NCBI GenBank assembly: GCA_964599655.1
Contig: CAZRGV010000231.1
Span: forward strand, 1 to 6,745
Length of the DNA: 6,745 bases
Origin: CAZRGV01 sp964599655
GTDB taxonomy: Bacteria; Planctomycetota; Planctomycetia; Isosphaerales; Isosphaeraceae
Direction: 5' to 3'
A program made the position numbers and the translations under genes. This document shows positions 1 through 6,745 of this stretch, one piece after another. The notes below the pieces were generated by a model, which did no database searches, had not been told where the DNA came from, and saw nothing but the letters and a program-made list of their open reading frames with translations. How positions within the stretch are numbered: the stretch's first letter is position 1; each line of letters starts with the position of its first letter.

Positions 1-840
1 CTGGGTGCGGACGAGGGTTTCGAGCGCCTGGACTTTTCCCTGGGGGACGACCTTGCAGGAGAGGACCTCGCAGCCCGGCTCGACGGCGCGGAGCTCATCA
101 GGGACGGTGCGGGCGAGTTGTTCGAGGTCGAGCTCGCCGTGGGGTCGGGCGATGACCAGGCAGTTGTCGGACCAGATGCCGTGCGCGGGGCCGTTGGCGT
201 AGAAGAGAGCGACCTCGCTCGGGGCGAGCACGGGCGACCAGCCTTTGGGAAGGTCGATGGCGAACTTGAACTCGCGCTGGAGCCAGCGGTTTCGGGGCTT
301 GTCGAGCGTGTCCGAGCCGGTGTTGGGAGGGGTGAGCCTGGCGGATTCGACAAGCGTTTCGAAGTCGCGCCGGATGCGGGTGTAGGTGGCGTCATCGACA
401 TTGATGATGAACGTGTACATTTGACGATTTGCGATAAGGCGGATACTTCGCTCGATCCAGACGGTGTCGGGTTTGGGGCGGAACTCCCAGACGGTTTCGA
501 GCCGCTCGCCGGTGTTGGTTTTGACGACCTCGTTGCGGACGAGGGTGCCGGGGCGGTTGCCGCGCTGGGCGTTGCCGTCGATGCGTGTGCGGTACTCGTC
601 GAGGGTTTCGGGGGCGAGTCCGAGCTCGCAGAGCACGACGCCGGGGCGGTCGGGGTCGTCGCGAGGGACGACGGCGACGAAGACCTTGTCTTCCTCCTCG
701 CGAACGATGAGCGGCCAGGCTTTGGGGATCTTGGCCGAGAGGCCGAACCGCAGGGACTGGAAGGGGGTCGTGGGCGTTTCGTCGGCGAGGGCAGGAACGG
801 AGGCGGCGAGGGTCAGGATCCAAGGGAGGAGTGTTTTCAT
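1..840 (-). CDS. Exported protein with two tandem PsbP/DcrB-like domains (partial, C-terminus beyond left edge)
   Basis: The reading frame is open for 280 codons from an ATG at 840-838 to the window edge, so the 3' end is missing. The N-terminus is a convincing Sec signal peptide: Lys at position 2, a hydrophobic core at about residues 4-15, and an A-L-A site giving predicted cleavage after residue 19. The mature part contains the same module twice. Residues 31-59 align without gaps to 190-218, sharing F, P-K-x-W, E, F, A and P, and 104-120 align to 263-279 at the same offset of 159 residues, sharing V-V and L-E-T. The pattern (strand, P-K-x-W turn, strands, then an L-[DE] helix) recalls the PsbP/DcrB/Mog1p fold often seen in lipid- or membrane-associated exported proteins; this fold call is inference. 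There is no lipobox cysteine. No clear Shine-Dalgarno precedes the ATG. It lies 57 bp after the 616-residue gene and probably shares its transcript. Function is unknown. Confidence 0.85.
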   Translation of the reverse strand, partial: MKTLLPWILTLAASVPALADETPTTPFQSLRFGLSAKIPKAWPLIVREEEDKVFVAVVPRDDPDRPGVVLCELGLAPETLDEYRTRIDGNAQRGNRPGTLVRNEVVKTNTGERLETVWEFRPKPDTVWIERSIRLIANRQMYTFIINVDDATYTRIRRDFETLVESARLTPPNTGSDTLDKPRNRWLQREFKFAIDLPKGWSPVLAPSEVALFYANGPAHGIWSDNCLVIARPHGELDLEQLARTVPDELRAVEPGCEVLSCKVVPQGKVQALETLVRTQ

Positions 841-897
841 GGGAGGGTTCCGGGTCCGTGGGTGATCGAGCCGGGAGAGCGCGACGATCGGTGGTCG

Positions 898-2748
898 TCA
901 GGAGTCGCGAATGAAGTCGGCGGCGTAGGATCGAACCTGCTTGCCGTTGAGGACATGGAATGTGCGGAGCCGCTCGACCAGCGCGGCGCTGAAGCGCTTC
1001 AGGGGGAGGTGGACGATCTTCCGGCCGAAGCGTCGGGCGAGCCGGCGCCAGGAGGCGGGCGGAGGCTTGGGGCTGACGACGGCCACGTGCCGCTCGGACG
1101 AGTGGAACAGGGCGCCGGCGAGGAGGCGCTCCTCGAGGGTGTCGGCGAAGTCGAGGCGGGGGTCGAGCCAGATGTCGGGAATGGGCTTGGGCGGGAAGAG
1201 GAAGAAGGCGCCGCCGTACTCGGCCTGGGCGATGCCGGGTCCGACGAGGTTGCGCATCGGGTCGGTGGCGAAGAAGGCCAGGGTGGATTCCTCCGCGTGC
1301 TCGGCGTACCAGGTGGACCGGTTCGTGTAGATCCGCGGATCGGCCGGCGTGTCGAACAGGAAGACGACGGCCTCGATCGAGCCCCGGCTTGGGGGGATGA
1401 TCTTCACGTAGAGGTCGCCGGTGTGCCAGTTTCGGAGGGTTTCGCGGATGTCGAGCCCGTCCATGACGCTGCACGTGAATTTTTCGGAGCGAGCGAGGTC
1501 GGCACCGAGGATCGCCTTGGCCTGGTCTCGGACGTGGCGTTGGAAGCTCTCGATGCGGTCGTCCTCGGGCGGCCAGGAGCAGTTACCGAACGGGTTCCAG
1601 CGCTGTTTCCACTGAGTTTGCTGGGGCTTGGGCGGCCTTGGATGCAACTCGCAAGAGCGCCAGGAGATGGCCTGCCCCGGCAAGCGGCTGATCATGGACG
1701 ACGGGCCCCAGCCGGGGACGTCGGCCCGTTCGACGCTCATCCGGAGCCTCGGCCGGTCGGAGAGTTCCTCCTGGGCGGCGTAGGGATAGGTTCTCGCGGT
1801 GTCGGCCAGGGTGAGGGCGAAGTCATCGCCGGCGGTTTGTTGCGCGGCCACGACGAGCGAGTACAGGTCGGGCGTGAGCCGGCGTTCGATCAGGCTGAGG
1901 TTGCGGACGTATCGGAAGTAAATTGACAGGAGCTGCGGTGTGAGGCGCTGGGCGACCCGAGGATGCGTGGTCTTGAGCTGGTCGCGGGCGACCAGGACCA
2001 TTTCCTTGACGCCGTCGACGGAGAGGTTGTCGTCGTCGGTGAGCTCGATCCGCCCTCGCTCGTAGAGGCCGGTGAGAAACGGCAGCTCGCCGAGCAGGAA
2101 GATGAGGGTTTTCGGGTCGACGCCGAAGGTCTGGAGGGTCGTATCGAACGGCTCGGGCTCGTCGACCTCGAGTCGACGGGCGTAGGCGTCGCGGACCCAG
2201 GGCCAGTCGAGGATCGAGCAAACAAAGAGGATGCGCTGCGATGTGCGTTCGAGCTGACGGAGCCGGTGGGCCATCCAGACGATTCGATCGGCGTGCTGAC
2301 CGGGTTGAGGGGGGGGAATGGCGGGCAGGAGGGCCGCGGCGAACGCTTCGGGCCGGGCGCGTTTCAGGGCGTAGGGGTCGGGAAACGTGGCGTGGATGGC
2401 CTGGAACGATGGGGTTTCGCGATCGACGAAGGCGCGGGGAATCCGCTCGCCGATGGCGGTGCGGAGGCCGGCGATCACGCCCTGGCAGGGGTCGATCGGC
2501 ACGTAGCTGAAACCATCGTCGCCGTCGGCGTCTCGTTGCAGGACGGCGGAGATCGAGGGAAGGCGTTCGACGGCCTCCTCGACGTCCTGCTGGAACGAGG
2601 GGGGCAGGGGCACCGCCAGGCAGTCGTAGGGCCTGGAGAGCAGCTCCTCTCGAACGCGGATGGCGAAGTCGCCCGATCCGTGAATGATGGGCAAGACCCG
2701 GATTCGGGGGGAGATGGTCAGGAAGTCGTCGGCGTTGGGGCGTGGCAT
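898..2748 (-). CDS. Conserved protein of unknown function, 616 aa, MoxR-linked; N-terminal TraB/ChaN/EreA/DUF5682-like domain (tentative)
   Basis: This complete frame runs from ATG 2748-2746 to a TGA at 900-898. It has no signal peptide or membrane segment, so it is probably cytoplasmic. Three blocks can be seen. Residues 15-190 form an alpha/beta region starting with a strand ending in L-P-I-I-H (His23) and later R-I-P-R-A-F-V-D (102-109), W-M-A-H-R-L-R (158-164) and R-I-L-F-V-C (172-177). The order and spacing resemble the TraB/ChaN/EreA (Tiki) superfamily and DUF5682, but the second catalytic His is not where expected. Residues 200-325 are mainly helical. Residues 385-616 hold a second alpha/beta region beginning C-S-W-P-P-E-D-D and ending with H-V-L-N-G-K-Q-V-R-S. 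No VWA metal-binding motif (DxSxS) was found. The gene starts 40 bp after the AAA+ ATPase stop, so co-transcription and functional partnership are likely. The gene is certain; the fold assignment is tentative and the activity unknown. Confidence 0.88.
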   Translation of the reverse strand: MPRPNADDFLTISPRIRVLPIIHGSGDFAIRVREELLSRPYDCLAVPLPPSFQQDVEEAVERLPSISAVLQRDADGDDGFSYVPIDPCQGVIAGLRTAIGERIPRAFVDRETPSFQAIHATFPDPYALKRARPEAFAAALLPAIPPPQPGQHADRIVWMAHRLRQLERTSQRILFVCSILDWPWVRDAYARRLEVDEPEPFDTTLQTFGVDPKTLIFLLGELPFLTGLYERGRIELTDDDNLSVDGVKEMVLVARDQLKTTHPRVAQRLTPQLLSIYFRYVRNLSLIERRLTPDLYSLVVAAQQTAGDDFALTLADTARTYPYAAQEELSDRPRLRMSVERADVPGWGPSSMISRLPGQAISWRSCELHPRPPKPQQTQWKQRWNPFGNCSWPPEDDRIESFQRHVRDQAKAILGADLARSEKFTCSVMDGLDIRETLRNWHTGDLYVKIIPPSRGSIEAVVFLFDTPADPRIYTNRSTWYAEHAEESTLAFFATDPMRNLVGPGIAQAEYGGAFFLFPPKPIPDIWLDPRLDFADTLEERLLAGALFHSSERHVAVVSPKPPPASWRRLARRFGRKIVHLPLKRFSAALVERLRTFHVLNGKQVRSYAADFIRDS

Positions 2749-2788
2749 GGAGCGAACGGGCTCTCTGTTCGGTTTTCTCTCGACGTGA

Positions 2789-3757
2789 TTAGACTTCCGT
2801 GTCGTCGTCCTCGTCGGCGTCGGGGTGGAGCGGGTCGTCGGGGCTGAAGAAGAGGTCGCCGAGGCCGAGGGGGGAGTGCTGACCGCCCAGGGCCCTTCGC
2901 TTGCGTCGGGCGAGTTCCTCGAGGTCGAGGGCCTCCTCGCCGAGCACGCAAAAGAGGGCTTCCCTCCAGGCCTCGTCGCGGGAGAGCGGGTGTTTCGGGT
3001 CCTGGGCCATGCGCTTGATGGTGTAGCGGAGGATGCTGATGCCGTCTCTGGGCGAGAAGTCGAGCTTCAGCTCATGGGCCTGCTGGAGGAATTCGACGGT
3101 GAGGGCCAGGAGGTCGTCCTCGGCGAAGGGGAGGTGATAGCGAAGGATGGCCATCTCATCGTCGCGGTCGGGGAAGCCGAGGGTCAAGGTTGGCTGGAGA
3201 CGAGAGAGGATGTAGTCGGGGACCTCGTAGGTCGACTCGTCCTCGTTCATGGTGACGCAGCAGCGGAAGTCGGGATGCGCGGGGATGGTGATGCCGGCGA
3301 CGACGCTTTCGACGTAGCGGCGGTGATCGAGCAGGGGCGCGAGGCTGGCCCACGACTTCTCGTTCATCCGGTTTCCCTCGTCGAGCACGCAGACGCCGCC
3401 CTGGATCATGGCCGAGACCAGGGGGGAGGCGTGGTAGGCGATCTTGCCCGACTCGGCCAGCACGGGGGTCACCAGCAGGTCCTCGGGCCGGGTGTCGGCG
3501 GTGCACTGGTTGATATAGAGCGGTTGCTTGCGGAGCCGAGCGGCGGCCATCGCGAGGGTGGTCTTGCCGATGCCGGGCGCACCGATCAGTCGAGGCGAGA
3601 GGGGGCGGTCGCTCGGGTCGACCACCAGCCAGCAGGCGAGCAGTTGCTTGAGAATGGCGTCCTGGCCGATCCAGCCTTGCTCGGAGGAATCGGCAGCGCT
3701 GAGGTGGAGCGTGATGCCGCCAATCTCGACGGTCTTCGGCGTGGCACCTGATGGCAT
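2789..3757 (-). CDS. MoxR/CbbQ/NorQ-type AAA+ ATPase (AAA_5)
   Basis: A 322-residue AAA+ ATPase, read from ATG 3757-3755 to TAA 2791-2789. Visible motifs in order: G-W-I-G-Q-D (28-33) typical of the N-terminal nucleotide-sensing segment; Walker A G-A-P-G-I-G-K-T (59-66); Walker B with V-C-V-L-D-E (122-127; Asp126, Glu127); sensor 1 T-M-N-E-D (169-173; Asn171); a likely arginine finger in L-S-R-L-Q (184-188; Arg186); and a helical lid through about residue 280. The tail is strongly acidic (D-A-D-E-D-D-D). This family uses ATP hydrolysis to remodel or activate a partner, often one carrying a VWA domain, as in CbbQ/CbbO, NorQ/NorD or YehL/YehP. The frame stays open upstream to 4096, but that extension overlaps the DUF502 gene and its promoter and is Arg/Pro-rich low-complexity sequence, so Met at 3757 is preferred; AGGTG lies 11 nt before it. 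It is the first gene of the minus-strand block; the precise client is not known. Confidence 0.93.
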   Translation of the reverse strand: MPSGATPKTVEIGGITLHLSAADSSEQGWIGQDAILKQLLACWLVVDPSDRPLSPRLIGAPGIGKTTLAMAAARLRKQPLYINQCTADTRPEDLLVTPVLAESGKIAYHASPLVSAMIQGGVCVLDEGNRMNEKSWASLAPLLDHRRYVESVVAGITIPAHPDFRCCVTMNEDESTYEVPDYILSRLQPTLTLGFPDRDDEMAILRYHLPFAEDDLLALTVEFLQQAHELKLDFSPRDGISILRYTIKRMAQDPKHPLSRDEAWREALFCVLGEEALDLEELARRKRRALGGQHSPLGLGDLFFSPDDPLHPDADEDDDTEV

Positions 3758-3884
3758 GGGATGTTTTTCACCTGGACGAAAACGGGGTTCCAAAGGCCCG
3801 GCAAGCGTGAGCGGCCCCCGACCGGCGCGACCTCGATCCAGTGTAACGGCCACCCCGCGGCCCGGCGAGCGCCGAGCCAGAGAA

Positions 3885-3912
3885 TTGCCCCTGGCCAGGG
3901 GCCTGGTATAAC
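3885..3912 (+). promoter_or_regulatory. Sigma70-like promoter for the DUF502 gene
   Basis: TTGCCC (3885-3890) and TATAAC (3907-3912) are separated by 16 bases, a good match to a housekeeping promoter in otherwise very GC-rich DNA. The -10 box lies 50 bases before the GTG start of the DUF502 gene. No equally good promoter was found on the minus strand for the ATPase operon; GTTATA on that strand overlaps the same AT-rich island. Prediction from sequence only. Confidence 0.5.
3887..3902. promoter_or_regulatory. 16-bp perfect palindrome in promoter spacer, candidate operator
   Basis: GCCCCTGGCCAGGGGC is its own reverse complement over 16 bases. It covers the last four bases of the proposed -35 box and most of the spacer before the -10 box, a place where a bound dimeric regulator would block RNA polymerase. 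It sits in the divergent intergenic region, so it could affect the ATPase operon as well. No regulator gene is visible in the window. In DNA this rich in G and C a short palindrome can also arise by chance. Confidence 0.4.
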
Positions 3913-3962
3913 ACGTTGGTTTTTGCGTCGATCGGCCCCTTCGTCCCTCGGAGCAGGAAGAC

Positions 3963-4733
3963 GTGCCCATCCCAGCCGCCGAATTCGGGAACGAGGCTCC
4001 CAAGGGGGGGCCGGAACCACGCCGCGCTTCGTTTCTGGCCGAGATCCGCGGTCGCATTGTCAGCGGCCTGGTCTTCGCGCTACCGATCGCCATCACCTTC
4101 TGGATCGTTTACTGGCTTTACTCGACCTTTCAAGCGATCTTGCTGGACCCGGGCGCCCGTCTGGTCAAGCGGATGATTGGGCAGAAGCGGCTCGACACCT
4201 TGCCGTTTTGGTGGCAGCAGATCGCCTCGCCGCTCATCGCGGTGCTCCTGGTCGTCGTGCTGCTTTACGTTCTGGGATACTTCGTCCGGACCCGGGTTTC
4301 GAGGGCCTTCGACTGGCTGCTGCTTCGCGTGCCGATCGTGACGACCATCTACAAGGCGGTTCGGAGCGTCTTCCAGTCGCTGGCCGAGCAACGCACCAGC
4401 GGGAAGTTCAAGCGCGTGGTGCTGATTCCGTTTCCGAGCGCGAACGTGCGATCGCCGGCCTTCGTCACCCGATCGATGACGGACACCGCCAGCGGTCGGA
4501 CCATTCTTTGCGTGTATGTTCCTTACTGCCCCCTTCCTACCACGGGTCTGATCTTGATGGTGCCGGAAGACGAGGTCGTCGATCTGAGCTGGGACGTGAA
4601 CCAGACCATGCAGGCCGTGATCTCGTTTGGAATCTCGTCGCCGAGCGAGGTGGCCTTCCGTCCTTCGGGGCCGGACGTTTCGTCCGGCGCGGAGGGGTCC
4701 TCGGGAACGTCGCCGAACGCCTCGACGCCTTGA
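3963..4733 (+). CDS. DUF502 family integral membrane protein
   Basis: A 256-residue protein starting at GTG 3963, with GGAG (3950-3953) 9 nt and AGGA (3955-3958) 4 nt upstream, and ending in TGA at 4731-4733. Two hydrophobic segments stand out, at about residues 32-60 and 88-108, separated by a short charged loop. They are followed by the family hallmark R-V-P-I-V-T-T-I-Y-K-A-V (122-133) and a C-terminal soluble part with P-L-P-T-T-G-L-I-L-M-V-P-E-D-E, matching the conserved P-T-x-G-x-x-x-x-V-P pattern of DUF502. The first ~30 residues and the last ~35 (Ser/Gly/Pro-rich) lie outside the conserved core and are probably flexible. DUF502 proteins occur in many bacteria and in plants (the COV/LCV membrane proteins linked to vascular patterning and trafficking); their bacterial role is not established. 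It is transcribed divergently from the ATPase operon. Confidence 0.93.
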   Translation: MPIPAAEFGNEAPKGGPEPRRASFLAEIRGRIVSGLVFALPIAITFWIVYWLYSTFQAILLDPGARLVKRMIGQKRLDTLPFWWQQIASPLIAVLLVVVLLYVLGYFVRTRVSRAFDWLLLRVPIVTTIYKAVRSVFQSLAEQRTSGKFKRVVLIPFPSANVRSPAFVTRSMTDTASGRTILCVYVPYCPLPTTGLILMVPEDEVVDLSWDVNQTMQAVISFGISSPSEVAFRPSGPDVSSGAEGSSGTSPNASTP

Positions 4734-4906
4734 GCCGGGCTTGCGAGCCATACCGCGTCGCGGCCGAGGCTTGACGGCGGTTCCTGGAATCGACGAAACG
4801 GAGTCGCCGCATTTGTGGAAGCGATGGCGCGTGTTGCGTCGCCGCCACATCGACGGGTTGTGTCCGGCCCGATTTGGCCTAGGTTTTCCCTGGGAGTTTG
4901 ATGGGG

Positions 4907-4943
4907 CAGGGAGTGTCACAGGGACAGGGCCCAGGGCCAGGGG
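4907..4943 (+). repeat. Iterated CAGGG motifs before the unknown gene
   Basis: CAGGG occurs five times in 37 bases, at 4907, 4919, 4925, 4932 and 4938. The last copy supplies AGGGG (4939-4943), which sits 6 nt before the ATG at 4950. The nine bases GGCCAGGGG that end this run (4935-4943) also occur in the palindrome upstream of DUF502. The iterations may be extra ribosome-docking sequences, a binding site, or simple slippage; no function can be assigned. Confidence 0.35.
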
Positions 4944-5754
4944 ATGACGATGTTGATTTTGTTGAAAGAATTCCAGGAAGCCTTTGATGTGGTTTGCCGG
5001 GAGTATCGCAACCTCACGGTGACCTCGGAACTCGACTGGGAGTTGACCGACCAACGCCGGGGCGAGATCGAATCGTGGTACGACCGATCGNNNNNNNNNN
5101 NNNNNNNNNNNNNNNNNNNNNNNNNNNNNNNNNNNNNNNNNNNNNNNNNNNNNNTACGCCTCGCCAGGCGAGCGGGGCCTGGGCCGGGTGACCTCGGCGA
5201 TTCCCAGGCTGGCGGCGTACCATCGCCCGGTTTTCCGCCGGCTCAAGGAGGAGTCGCTGATGCACCTCCGGCTGGCGATTCGGGACCATGTGCTCTGCGG
5301 TTACCTCTTCCTGAGGTACAAGTACGGTCTCAACCCCGACGGAGGCGAACGGGTGGACGCCGGGACGCGGTTCCGGCAATGGGTTCCGCTGATTTACGCG
5401 GGAGACGGCCTTGCGTGGGTCGAGTCTCGCCTCGTCCGGGAACGCTCGTTCCACGTCGACAAGGCGATCTGGTCGAACGCGACCGAGAATCGCGTCCGCT
5501 ATACGATGAAGTCGCTCGGAATCGACGTGGACCAGACCGATCTGATGATCCTGATGCACTACTTCGACGCGGGGATGGTGCTCAGCTTGCTGGAGGAAGA
5601 GGCGGCCAGCGCCCCCGAGGCCGAGAACTTCGACCTGGACCTGTTCCAGTTTCAGGAATACACGGTGAGCCGCCCTTACGTGGTGATGACCGGCTGCCTG
5701 ATGGCGTTTGTTCTCGAGATGTTCAAGATGAACGTGCTGAGCCTGTGGAGTTGA
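4944..5754 (+). CDS. Hypothetical protein, about 270 aa, interrupted by an assembly gap
   Basis: I do not recognise this family. The first part (4944-5090) encodes 49 residues, acidic and amphipathic, ending W-Y-D-R-S. The second part (5155-5754) encodes 199 residues in a different phase, ending in TGA. Both parts have natural-looking protein composition, while continuing the first frame past the gap gives Arg/Gly/Pro-rich shadow sequence to 5816. A single gene is therefore likely, with the true gap length a multiple of three rather than 64. The second part is rich in aromatic residues and Leu/Met, with R-D-H-V-L-C-G-Y-L-F-L-R-Y, an acidic stretch (E-E-E-A...E-A-E-N-F-D-L-D) and a hydrophobic C-terminal helix. 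There is no signal peptide. Two Met codons compete: 4944 touches the AGGGG, whereas 4950 has it at the usual 6-nt spacing, so 4950 may be the real start. It is convergent with groEL. Confidence 0.72.
5091..5154. other. Assembly gap (64 N)
   Basis: Sixty-four undetermined bases lie inside the hypothetical gene. Since 64 is not a multiple of three and the flanking coding frames differ by one phase, the N count is probably an estimate rather than the true length. Confidence 0.97.
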
Positions 5755-5885
5755 TTCGGCGGCGCGAGCCTTCGCGTTCCCGTCTCGGCGTCGAACCGGC
5801 GCGGATGGGTCGTTGAGGGTCGACCACGAGGATGTCCGTCAGGCGCGTTCCTTCCGAGAGCCGCGCGGTTGGCCGAACGCGAACA

Positions 5886-5917
5886 GAAAGGGGGCAGGTT
5901 GGACCTGCCCCTCTTTC
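5886..5917. terminator. Stem-loop between convergent genes, probable intrinsic terminator
   Basis: GAAAGGGGGCAGGT (5886-5899) pairs with ACCTGCCCCTCTTTC (5903-5917): nine continuous GC-rich pairs, a TGG loop, then five more pairs past one bulged T at 5912. It lies 131 bp after the hypothetical gene stop and 51 bp after the groEL stop. On the minus strand the stem ends in CTTTC followed by TGTTC, a modest T-rich tail, so it best fits groEL termination and may also stop plus-strand transcription. The U-tract is weak on both sides. Confidence 0.62.
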
Positions 5918-5968
5918 CGAGATGCTCGATGAGACCGACCGCGACCGATGGCGCCGCGGCCTGGTCGA

Positions 5969-6745
<777 letters not shown>

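Noticed and set aside
1230..1420. Possible degenerate VWA domain around V-V-F-L-F-D-T-P-A-D in the 616-residue protein
   Set aside because: The strand followed by Asp is suggestive, but the Ser-x-Ser of the metal site is absent and no later Thr or Asp motif fits.
392..1474. A 360-codon minus-strand open frame
   Set aside because: It overlaps the exported-protein gene and the 616-residue gene in another frame and is Arg/Pro-rich without any motif, so it is a shadow.
118..1926. A 602-codon open frame on the plus strand
   Set aside because: It lies antisense to two minus-strand genes and runs across the gap between them. Its Gly/Glu/Val/Asp-rich composition is the usual shadow of GC-rich coding DNA, while the minus-strand frames have clear motifs and a signal peptide.
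2825..3751. A 308-codon plus-strand frame opposite the ATPase
   Set aside because: It is antisense to a firmly identified AAA+ gene and has shadow composition.
3758..4096. N-terminal extension of the ATPase to 4096
   Set aside because: The frame is open but overlaps the DUF502 gene and its promoter, encodes low-complexity Arg/Pro/Gly sequence, and the ATPase domain is complete from 3757.
4901..4987. A 28-codon frame overlapping the start of the hypothetical gene
   Set aside because: Gly/Gln/Pro-rich product created by the CAGGG iterations, with no clear ribosome binding site; not supported as a gene.
4080..5246. A minus-strand open frame of 388 codons through the N run
   Set aside because: It is antisense to DUF502 and depends on undetermined bases being free of stops.
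5155..5816. Continuation of the 4944 frame past the N gap to a stop at 5816
   Set aside because: The translated part after the gap is Arg/Gly/Pro-rich and shadow-like; the frame ending at 5754 reads as a normal protein.

Overview
The window is high-GC bacterial DNA with tightly packed genes on both strands. No tRNA, rRNA, CRISPR array or insertion sequence was seen. The overall style fits a high-GC planctomycete, possibly Isosphaeraceae-like: GTG/ATG starts with uneven Shine-Dalgarno signals, a DUF502 membrane protein, a GroEL ending in a Gly/His/Tyr/Asp tail rather than GGM repeats, and large proteins of unknown family. That taxonomic guess is inference from gene content only.

Layout. Positions 1-3757 hold a three-gene minus-strand block, probably one operon, read right to left. 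First comes a MoxR/CbbQ-type AAA+ ATPase (2789-3757). Then a 616-residue cytoplasmic protein of unknown function (898-2748), whose first ~190 residues resemble the TraB/ChaN/EreA/DUF5682-like fold with apparently degraded catalytic positions. Last is an exported protein with two copies of one domain (1-840), cut by the left edge. It is open to that edge and easy to miss in an ORF search that needs a stop. The intergenic gaps are 40 and 57 bp.

A 205-bp divergent intergenic region (3758-3962) separates this block from a plus-strand DUF502 membrane protein (3963-4733). It holds a good sigma70-like promoter whose -35/-10 spacer is a perfect 16-bp palindrome. Next is a plus-strand gene of unknown family (4944-5754), interrupted by a 64-N assembly gap whose length is out of phase with the reading frame.

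The right end is the 3' half of a groEL gene on the minus strand (5969-6745), convergent with the unknown gene. A strong stem-loop (5886-5917) lies between the two stops and probably terminates one or both.

Functional reading. The ATPase is likely a remodelling chaperone acting on a client encoded nearby. In this superfamily the usual partner is a VWA protein, but none is visible here; the 616-residue protein is the best candidate client or partner in view. DUF502 and GroEL look like ordinary chromosomal neighbours. No intergenic stretch exceeds 300 bases.
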